DNA of 21,332 nt, taken from the NCBI GenBank assembly GCA_036278935.1, contig DASUKA010000096.1, positions 1-21,332 of the forward strand. Reading direction: 5' to 3'. The position numbers were made by a program, and so were the translations under genes. Shown one piece after another: positions 15,550 through 21,332 of the stretch. Each line of letters begins with the position of its first letter. The first letter of the stretch is position 1. Origin of the DNA: DASSNR01 sp036278935. GTDB taxonomy: Bacteria; Gemmatimonadota; Gemmatimonadetes; Gemmatimonadales; Gemmatimonadaceae. The notes beneath the pieces are model-generated. The model ran no database searches and was not told the DNA's origin. It saw nothing but the letters and a program-made list of their open reading frames with translations.

Positions 15550-15660
15550 GTTATGGGTTGTGAGTTATGGGTTATGGGTGATGAGTTGTGGGTTATGAGC
15601 GGGCCGCAAGTCCGGCCTGCGCGCCCTCTCAAAACTCATAACCCGCAACCCATAACTTCT
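15548..15660. repeat. Heptamer array with inverted second arm (consensus GRGTTRT), after the ADOP gene
   Basis: Seven uninterrupted heptamers from 15548 to 15596 fit GRGTTRT (GAGTTAT, GGGTTGT and variants). They start inside the ADOP stop codon. The opposite arm at 15631-15660 holds four reverse-complement heptamers. Aligning 24 bases of the arms gives 20 matches, and the best 17-base pairing (15583-15599) has 15. The spacer is GC-rich and can itself pair (GGCC at both sides). The arms are far more AT-rich than the neighbouring genes. Likely acts at the transcript end or separates ADOP from the next gene; this is inference. Confidence 0.8.
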
Positions 15661-15726
15661 CCCCCCTCTACCCGCCCTCCGCGCCGGCCGCTATCGTAGG
15701 CGCAGCCGATCACGGAGGATCCGTCC

Positions 15727-17871
15727 ATGAAGCTCGCCGCGCGTCGTCTGTCGTGGCTCCCGCTGCTCCTCGTGCTGTCCGCCAGCCCGCTCCTCGCACA
15801 GCAACGCCCGATCACGGCGACTGACCTCTATCAATTCAAGTGGGTCGCGGATCCGGAGATTTCTCAGGATGGGAAGCAGGTGGCCTATGTGCTGGTGACG
15901 GTCGACCCGGCGCGCACGGGCTACGAGACGAGCATCTGGAGCGTGGCGACCGACGGCGCCGCCCCGCCGCGCCGGCTCACCGACGGTCCGCGCGATGCAA
16001 GCCCCCGCTGGTCTCCCGATTCGCATACCCTGGCCTTCGTGCGCTCCGGAGCCAAGACGCGGCCGCAGATCTATGTGCTGCCGATGAACGGTGGCGAGGC
16101 GCGACCGCTCACCGCGGCGCCGCGTGGCGCCTCCGAGCCGGTCTGGTCTCCCGATGGCAGGACGATAGCGTTCACGAGTGACGTCAAACGCTCCGATCTG
16201 CGCGCCGATTCCGCCGACGCGGCGGCTGCCGCGACAGCCGACGACAGCGCACCGGCCACGCCGCCGAGCGATGTTCGCGTGATCACCAAGGCGGTCTTCC
16301 GGCGCAACCGCGTGGGCTATCTCGATCTCACGCGGCACCGGCACATCTTCACGGTGGCCGTCGACCCGGGCACAGATGCACCGGCAAGGGGGCGGCAGAT
16401 CACATCCGGCGAGTACGACGAGGGCGACGTGAGCTGGAGCGCGGACGGCTCCCATCTCTACTTCACGTCCGATCGCGTCGCGGAGCCGTACTACTACCCG
16501 CCGAACGGCGACGCATACATGGTGGCGGCCACTGGCGGTCCCATCGCGACGGTGATCGACATCGATGGTCCCGTGCGCGGCGTGGTGCCATCGCGTGATG
16601 GCAAGCACTTCGCCTTCTCCGGCTTCATCAACCCGCCGCACGTCCGCTCGTACAATCAGTCCGACCTCTTCATCGCGACCGGCGATCAGGTGAAGAATCT
16701 GACGACCGGTTATGACTTCTCCATCGGCGGCGGACCGCTGGGCGACATGGCGGCGCCGCGCGGGGGCGGGCAATCGAGCCCGATCATCTGGCTTCCCGAT
16801 GGGCGCGACGTCATCGTCAAGACTGGTGAGCACGGCACGTCGAACTTGATGCGCTTCGACGCCGCCACCGGACATGCGGATTCTCTCACGACGGGCAACC
16901 ACGATGTGATGGCGTACACCGCCACGCCCGATGCCGCGGAGTTCGCGCTCACGATCAGCGACCCGACGCACATCGGCGACGTCTACGCCCTCAACACGGC
17001 CAGCAAGCGGCTCACGCAGCTCACGCACGTGAACGACTCGCTCTTCTCGCATCTCGCGCTCTCCACGCCGCGGCCCTTCTGGTACAAGAGCTTCGACGGG
17101 CGCAGGATCGAAGGGTGGGTGCTCACGCCGCCCGGGTTCACGCCCGCCAGGCAGTACCCGATGATCCTCGAGATCCACGGCGGCCCGCACGACGCGTACG
17201 GCTACACGTTCTTCCACGAGTTCCAGTGGATGGCCGCCAAGGGTTACGTGGTGCTCTACACGAACCCGCGCGGCAGCACGTCCTACGGCCAGGAGTTCGG
17301 CAACGTCATTCAGTACTACTATCCGGGCGACGACTACAAGGACCTGATGGTCGCGGTGGACTCGCTGGTCCGGCGTGGCTATGTGGACGCGAAGCACATG
17401 GGTGTGACGGGCGGCAGCGGCGGTGGACTGCTCACCAACTGGACGGTGACGCAGACGCATCGGTTCGCCGCGGCCGTCTCGCAGCGGTCCGTCGGGGACT
17501 GGACGGGCTTCTGGTACAGCGCCGACTTCACCCTCTTCACGCCGAGCTGGTTCCGCTCCACGCCGTTCGAGGATCCGGACGAATTCGTGCGGCGCTCGCC
17601 AACGCGCTACGCCGGCAACATCACCACGCCGCTCATGCTCGTCGATGGAATGGAGGACTACCGCACGCCGCCCAGCCAGGGGTCGGAGGCGATGTTCCGC
17701 GCGCTCAAGGCGCAGCACAAGCCCACGGTGCTGGTGCTCTTTCCGCACGAGTCGCACGACCTGTCGCGCTCGGGAGAGCCGGTGCATCGCGTCGAGCGGT
17801 TGCAGCACATGCTCAACTGGTTCGACAAGTACCTGCAAGGGGCACAGATCACGGAGTATGACGTGCGATGA
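15727..17871 (+). CDS. Secreted S9 family serine peptidase (prolyl oligopeptidase/acylaminoacyl-peptidase type)
   Basis: 714 residues. A signal peptide (SWLPLLLVLSASPLLAQ, cleavage near residue 25) sends it to the periplasm or outside. Residues about 30-430 form a beta-propeller built from TolB/WD-like blades with repeats such as SPRWSPDSHTLAFV and EPVWSPDGRTIAFT. The C-terminal alpha/beta-hydrolase domain has LEIHGGPHDAYGY (oxyanion region), Ser564 in TGGSGGGL, Asp644 in GMEDYRTPP and His677 in ESHDLSR, which is the S9 triad. It should cleave peptides of a size limited by the propeller. An Ala-rich linker (about 155-180) interrupts the propeller. The start has GGAGG at 15714-15718; this site lies inside a small ACGGA/TCCGT inverted repeat (15712-15724). 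Its TGA overlaps the next ATG, so it is co-translated with the isoaspartyl peptidase. Confidence 0.93.
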   Translation: MKLAARRLSWLPLLLVLSASPLLAQQRPITATDLYQFKWVADPEISQDGKQVAYVLVTVDPARTGYETSIWSVATDGAAPPRRLTDGPRDASPRWSPDSHTLAFVRSGAKTRPQIYVLPMNGGEARPLTAAPRGASEPVWSPDGRTIAFTSDVKRSDLRADSADAAAAATADDSAPATPPSDVRVITKAVFRRNRVGYLDLTRHRHIFTVAVDPGTDAPARGRQITSGEYDEGDVSWSADGSHLYFTSDRVAEPYYYPPNGDAYMVAATGGPIATVIDIDGPVRGVVPSRDGKHFAFSGFINPPHVRSYNQSDLFIATGDQVKNLTTGYDFSIGGGPLGDMAAPRGGGQSSPIIWLPDGRDVIVKTGEHGTSNLMRFDAATGHADSLTTGNHDVMAYTATPDAAEFALTISDPTHIGDVYALNTASKRLTQLTHVNDSLFSHLALSTPRPFWYKSFDGRRIEGWVLTPPGFTPARQYPMILEIHGGPHDAYGYTFFHEFQWMAAKGYVVLYTNPRGSTSYGQEFGNVIQYYYPGDDYKDLMVAVDSLVRRGYVDAKHMGVTGGSGGGLLTNWTVTQTHRFAAAVSQRSVGDWTGFWYSADFTLFTPSWFRSTPFEDPDEFVRRSPTRYAGNITTPLMLVDGMEDYRTPPSQGSEAMFRALKAQHKPTVLVLFPHESHDLSRSGEPVHRVERLQHMLNWFDKYLQGAQITEYDVR

Positions 17872-18854
17872 ATTCCGACCACGCGCCCGATGTCGCATCG
17901 TCCTCGACTCGGCGTCGGGCGTTCATGCTCGTGGCGCATGGTGGCGCCGGCACTATCCGGAAGCGCGTGATGACGCCGGAGCAGCGCGCGGCGTATCGGG
18001 AGGCGATGACAGACGCCCTGCGTGCCGGGTGCGATGTGCTCAGTGCGGAGGGGACGAGCCTGGATGCAGTGCAGGCGGTCATCACCGTGCTCGAGGACTC
18101 TCCGCTGTTCAATGCCGGGAAGGGCGCCGTCTTCACGCACGACGGGACGCATGAGCAGGATGCCGCGATCATGGATGGAAGCACGCTCCGGGCGGGCGCG
18201 GTGGCCGGCGTGCAGCACATCGCGCATCCCATCGCGCTCGCCCGGCTGGTGATGGAGCGGACGAAGCACGTCATGCTCTCGGGCGACGGCGCCGAGGCAT
18301 TCGCGCGGGAGGAGGGGGTGCCGCTGGTACCGTCGGAGTACTTCTCCACCGAGCGACGCTGGGCGGAGTTGGAGAAAGCCAGGCAGGCGGAGGAGGCCGG
18401 CGGCGCGGCCGGTGCGGCGGTCGGCACGCGGTTGAACCGTGATCTGGGCACCGTGGGCGCCGTCGCGCTGGATGTGCACGGCAACCTTGCGGCGGGCACC
18501 TCCACCGGCGGAGTGACGAACAAACGCTGGGGCCGCATCGGCGATTCGCCGATCATCGGCGCCGGCACGTACGCCAACAACGCCTGCGCCGCGCTCTCGG
18601 CCACCGGCATCGGCGAACACTTCATCAGGAACGTCGTGACATACGACATCTGCGCGCGCATGATCTACGGGGGCGAATCGCTCGACCAGGCAGCTCGCCA
18701 CATGATCGGCACCGTGCTCGTCGCGCAGCACGGCGACGGCGGCCTGATCGGCGTGGACCGCGACGGCAACATCACCATGCCCTTCAACACGGAAGGGATG
18801 TACCGTGGCTTCGTGGGACCGGATGGAGCGGTGACGGTGAAGATCTTTGAATGA
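17868..18854 (+). CDS. Isoaspartyl peptidase/L-asparaginase (plant-type, N-terminal nucleophile hydrolase)
   Basis: 328 residues. Made as one chain and self-cleaved before Thr195 (RDLGTVGAVALD), whose freed amino group is the nucleophile. Other hallmarks are AHGGAGTIRK at the N-terminus, LFNAGKGAVFTHDG, QDAAIMDGSTL, and in the beta subunit STGGVTNKRWGRIGDSPIIGAGTYA, here quoted in parts: GRIGDSPIIGAGTYA and GDGGLIGVD. It hydrolyses beta-aspartyl dipeptides left over from damaged proteins, and L-asparagine. No signal peptide is evident (the leader is short and polar), so it is probably cytoplasmic, in contrast to the flanking S9 enzymes. The start at 17868 overlaps the S9 stop as ATGA. A linker of about 25 residues rich in Ala/Gly/Glu before the cleavage site is normal for the family. 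Confidence 0.93.
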   Translation: MNSDHAPDVASSSTRRRAFMLVAHGGAGTIRKRVMTPEQRAAYREAMTDALRAGCDVLSAEGTSLDAVQAVITVLEDSPLFNAGKGAVFTHDGTHEQDAAIMDGSTLRAGAVAGVQHIAHPIALARLVMERTKHVMLSGDGAEAFAREEGVPLVPSEYFSTERRWAELEKARQAEEAGGAAGAAVGTRLNRDLGTVGAVALDVHGNLAAGTSTGGVTNKRWGRIGDSPIIGAGTYANNACAALSATGIGEHFIRNVVTYDICARMIYGGESLDQAARHMIGTVLVAQHGDGGLIGVDRDGNITMPFNTEGMYRGFVGPDGAVTVKIFE

Positions 18855-18861
18855 ACCAGTG

Positions 18862-19030
18862 AGAAGAGACGAGAAAGGAGAAAGGAGAAACTGTGGGCGG
18901 CGGCGGGTCAGTGGGTCAGTGAGTCAGAAATGGCTCGCGCGAGCGCGACGCTCTCCCCGAGGGCCGTCCCCAACTCACGACTCACGACTCACAACTCATA
19001 GCCGTCTTTCTCCTCTCGCCTCTCTCCTCT
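18862..19030. repeat. Nested composite of heptamer and octamer arrays between peptidase genes
   Basis: In order: GAGAAAG-type heptamers (about 18862-18891), three octamers GCGGGTCA, GTGGGTCA, GTGAGTCA (18903-18926), a 12-bp palindrome GCTCGCGCGAGC (18933-18944), reverse-strand GAGTYGT heptamers (about 18971-19000), and reverse-strand GAGARAG heptamers (about 19005-19034). The outer purine arm and the outer pyrimidine arm are mutually complementary, and the inner arms partly so, giving a nested hairpin. It combines the unit families seen singly at 11754, 15548 and 21156. It lies 8 bases after the isoaspartyl peptidase stop and ends about 50 bases before the next gene. Confidence 0.75.
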
Positions 19031-19080
19031 CTCCCTTGTCCTCTCCCTCGCCTTTGGACTCTCGACACAGGAGGATCAGC

Positions 19081-21138
19081 ATGTTCAGCACGTCGCGATC
19101 GCTTGTCTGCATCCTTGGCCTTCTCGTCGCCGCGCCGGTCATGCCGCTGGCGGCGCAGGGGCCCGCGCGCCGGCCGCTGGAGCCGGGAGACCTGTATCGA
19201 CTCCGCTCCGTGCGCGATCCGCAGATCTCTCCGGACGGCCAGTGGGTAGCCTACACGGTGTCCGTCCTCGATTCAGCCAAGGACAAGAGCAACAGCGACA
19301 TCTGGATGGCGAGCTGGGACGGCTCGCAGAACATCCAGCTCACGCACGATCCCGACGGCGAGAGCTCGGCGCGCTGGAGTCCGGACGGGAAGTATCTCTC
19401 CTTTCTGTCGTCGCGCCGCGACCCGAAGCATGACTCAGAGCTCTGGCTGCTGGACCGGCGAGGTGGGGAAGCGCAGCGAGTGACCAACATCAAAGGGGAC
19501 ATCGACGACTACGTGTGGGCACCGGATGCGCACCGCATCCTCTTCGTGATTCGCGATCCCGATCCGCGCGAAGACAGTGCGCACGGCGACTCGGCAAAGC
19601 CGGCGCAGCCGCACCCAATCGTGATCGATCGGTATCACTTCAAGTCGGACCAGCAGGGCTACCTCGAGAACCGGCATACCCATCTATACATCTTCGACCT
19701 CGCCACCAGGAAGCTGGAGCAGCTCACCTCGGGCGCGTTCGACGACGAGGATCCGGCGTGGTCGCCGGACGGGACGCGTATCGCGTTCGTCAGTCACCGG
19801 GAGGGCGCGGACCCCGATCGCAACGACAACACCGACATCTACGTGATGCAGGCTCGCGCCGGCGCCCCGGCGCGCCAGCTCAACTCCTGGCGTGGCGAGG
19901 ACAGCGGGCCGCTCTCGTGGAGTCCGGACGGGAAGTGGGTGGCGTATCTGCAGGGGAGCGAGACCCGCTTCTCGGCGTACAATCAGGATGTGCTGGCCAT
20001 TGTACCGGCGGCGGGGGGCGCGGCCCGGCTGCTCACCGACTCGCTGGACCGCACTGTCTCCGATCCGCGCTTCTCACCGGACGGCGCGTGGGTGTACGTG
20101 CTGGTCACCGACGACCGGATGCGCTACCTGGCGCGGGTGCGCGTGGCGGATGGACATCTGGAGAAGCTGGCGCCGGGGAAGCGCGTGGTCCGCTCAGTGA
20201 CGATGGCGAGCAACGGACACATGGCCGCCGCGATGACCACCCCGGACCAGCCCGTGGAAATCTATGCGCTCGAGGGCAATGACGTCCGCCGGCTCTCGCA
20301 TCAGAACGACACCTTCATGACGCACATCGCGCTGGGCGCGGTGGACGGAGTGTCGTACACCACGAAGGACGGCAACGAGGTGCACGGCGTGCTCTATCTG
20401 CCCGTGGGGTACCAGAAGGGCACGCGCTACCCGACGCTCCTGCGCATCCATGGCGGCCCCAACGGGCAGGACGGCTACGAGTTCAACATGGAGCGGCAGC
20501 TCTTTGCCGGCGCGGGCTACGCCGTGCTCTCGGTGAATTATCGTGGGAGCGCCGGACGCGGCCGGGCGTGGAAGGAATCCATCTACGCCGACTGGGGAGA
20601 CAAGGAAGTCGTCGATCTGCTGGCGGGTGCGACGTACGTGGTGAAGAGCGGCGTGGCCGACGGCGACCACATGGGTATCGGCGGCTGGAGCTACGGGTGC
20701 ATTCTGACCGACTACACGATGGCGACGGACCAGCGCTTCAAGGGGGCGACGTGCGGCGCGGGGAGTGCGCTGCAGCTCGCGATGTACGGGGTCGATCAGT
20801 ACATCGCGCAGTACGATCAGGAGCTGGGCCCGCCGTGGAAGTCGGAGAAGCTCTGGCTCAAGCTGTCGTATCCGTTCTTCCATGCGGATCGGATCAAGAC
20901 GCCCACTCTCTTTCTGGGTGGCACGATCGACTTCAACGTGCCGCTGGTGGGCGGCGAGCAGATGTACCAGGCGCTGCGGAGCCTTGGCGTGCCGACGGAG
21001 CTGATCGTCTACCCCAATCAGCACCACGGCATCGCGCGGCCGAGCTTCCAGCGCGATCGCTTCGAGCGCTACCTCGCGTGGTATGCGAAGTACGTGAAGG
21101 GGGCGGGGCAGCCCGCAACCATGGGGGCAAAGCAGTAG
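19081..21138 (+). CDS. Second secreted S9 family serine peptidase (S9C/acylaminoacyl-peptidase type)
   Basis: 685 residues. Signal peptide (LVCILGLLVAAPVMPLAAQ, cleavage near residue 26). The N-terminal beta-propeller has repeated blade motifs (PQISPDGQWVAYTV, SARWSPDGKYLSFL, DPAWSPDGTRIAFV, PLSWSPDGKWVAYL). The hydrolase domain has LLRIHGGPNGQDGY, Ser537 in GGWSYGCIL, Asp617 in GGTIDFNVPL and His649 in PNQHHGI. It is clearly related to the S9 protein encoded at 15727 but far from identical (the elbow is GWSYG rather than GGSGGG), so this is an old paralogue rather than a recent duplication. Start supported by AGGAGG six bases before the ATG; longer in-frame starts (18847) run through the repeat array and were rejected. 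Probably an extracytoplasmic peptidase feeding peptide uptake; the substrate range is unknown. Confidence 0.93.
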   Translation: MFSTSRSLVCILGLLVAAPVMPLAAQGPARRPLEPGDLYRLRSVRDPQISPDGQWVAYTVSVLDSAKDKSNSDIWMASWDGSQNIQLTHDPDGESSARWSPDGKYLSFLSSRRDPKHDSELWLLDRRGGEAQRVTNIKGDIDDYVWAPDAHRILFVIRDPDPREDSAHGDSAKPAQPHPIVIDRYHFKSDQQGYLENRHTHLYIFDLATRKLEQLTSGAFDDEDPAWSPDGTRIAFVSHREGADPDRNDNTDIYVMQARAGAPARQLNSWRGEDSGPLSWSPDGKWVAYLQGSETRFSAYNQDVLAIVPAAGGAARLLTDSLDRTVSDPRFSPDGAWVYVLVTDDRMRYLARVRVADGHLEKLAPGKRVVRSVTMASNGHMAAAMTTPDQPVEIYALEGNDVRRLSHQNDTFMTHIALGAVDGVSYTTKDGNEVHGVLYLPVGYQKGTRYPTLLRIHGGPNGQDGYEFNMERQLFAGAGYAVLSVNYRGSAGRGRAWKESIYADWGDKEVVDLLAGATYVVKSGVADGDHMGIGGWSYGCILTDYTMATDQRFKGATCGAGSALQLAMYGVDQYIAQYDQELGPPWKSEKLWLKLSYPFFHADRIKTPTLFLGGTIDFNVPLVGGEQMYQALRSLGVPTELIVYPNQHHGIARPSFQRDRFERYLAWYAKYVKGAGQPATMGAKQ

Positions 21139-21155
21139 TGGATGGGCCATGCATA

Positions 21156-21180
21156 CCTCTCTCCTTTCTCCTCTCTGCCC
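21156..21180. repeat. Pyrimidine-strand heptamer run (GAGARAG family) after the second S9 gene
   Basis: Read on the minus strand this is about three heptamers GAGAGAG, GAGAAAG, GAGAGAG. The following CCCTTGT is shared with the copy at about 19032-19038. No purine arm precedes it, so this copy is unpaired in the gap before the transaldolase gene. Confidence 0.55.
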
Positions 21181-21246
21181 TTGTATCTTTCACAGTACCG
21201 CGGCGCCCTGCGGCACCGCTCGATCACTCTCTCGACGCACCGGGCC

Positions 21247-21332
21247 ATGTCAACGAATCGTTTGCAGCAGCTTCACGATGCCGGCCAGTCGATCTGGCTG
21301 GATTTCATTGACCGCACCATCCTGTTGAACGG
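21247..21332 (+). CDS. tal: Transaldolase, N-terminal fragment (3' end outside window)
   Basis: Only 28 complete codons are in the window. They begin with ATG at 21247 and read MSTNRLQQLHDAGQSIWLDF and then IDRTILLN. The pattern LQQLxxAGQSIWLDFIxR is the usual start of long bacterial transaldolases (TalB/Tal-type of the pentose phosphate pathway), which move a dihydroxyacetone unit between sugar phosphates in the cytoplasm. Asp19 would be the conserved acid after the first strand (inference). No strong ribosome site is visible upstream. Transcribed in the same direction as the S9 gene, 108 bases after its stop. The rest of the gene must lie past the window. Confidence 0.82.
   Translation, partial: MSTNRLQQLHDAGQSIWLDFIDRTILLN

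Noticed and set aside
15548..15660. CRISPR array
   Set aside because: Units are 7 bases long, have no unique spacers, and are inverted between arms; no cas genes nearby.
15691..17898. A 735-codon open frame on the - strand
   Set aside because: Exactly antisense to the first S9 peptidase gene, which has a signal peptide and full catalytic triad; the antisense product is Arg/Val/His-rich without recognisable features.

Overview
The window is a 21.3 kb piece of a high-GC (about two thirds G+C by eye) Gram-negative chromosome. The gene content points to Gemmatimonadota or a close relative. The clues are a PadR regulator coupled to an ADOP-type duplicated FtsX/MacB permease, a cobalamin-dependent (class II) ribonucleotide reductase, two secreted S9 peptidases with an 'AQ'-type signal-peptide end, a short secreted protein with carboxypeptidase-regulatory and TonB-plug-like domains, and a TolC/HlyD/MacB export operon. 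The taxon is an inference; there is no rRNA here to confirm it.

Layout: (1) 1-1509, 3' part of nrdJ (+). (2) 1528-3597, an alpha/alpha-toroid domain fused to a formyltransferase domain (+). (3) 3776-4009, a 77-aa Cys-rich zinc-binding-type protein (+), then a strong hairpin that probably terminates transcription from both sides. (4) 4091-4738, a DJ-1/PfpI-family protein (-), divergent from (5) 4987-6045, a secreted esterase (+). (6) 6046-10430, a minus-strand operon in transcription order HlyD-like adaptor, MacB-like permease, TolC-like outer-membrane protein, with no ATPase gene. (7) 10740-11600, a secreted carboxypeptidase-regulatory/plug protein (-). (8) 11916-12314, a two-repeat tautomerase (-). 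(9) 12539-15549, padR plus ADOP permease (+), joined by an ATGA overlap. (10) 15727-21138, S9 peptidase, isoaspartyl peptidase (joined by an ATGA overlap) and a second S9 peptidase (+), a likely peptide-degradation module. (11) 21247 to the end, the 5' end of a transaldolase gene (+).

How they fit together: most of the window concerns the envelope and secretion (efflux or lipoprotein-export type permeases, secreted hydrolases) plus housekeeping genes at both ends (nrdJ, tal). The S9 - isoaspartyl peptidase - S9 block can be read as extracytoplasmic peptide cleavage followed by cytoplasmic removal of isoaspartyl or Asn residues.

The most unusual material is intergenic. At least four gaps (11754-11865, 15548-15660, 18862-19030, 21156-21180) hold short tandem units of period 7 or 8, usually arranged as inverted arms that can fold into long imperfect hairpins next to stop codons. 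Three unit families recur and are mixed between sites. The second item of interest is the toroid-formyltransferase fusion. The third is a repeated CCTTAGG element bracketing the probable padR promoter. No CRISPR array, tRNA, rRNA, insertion sequence or phage gene was seen.
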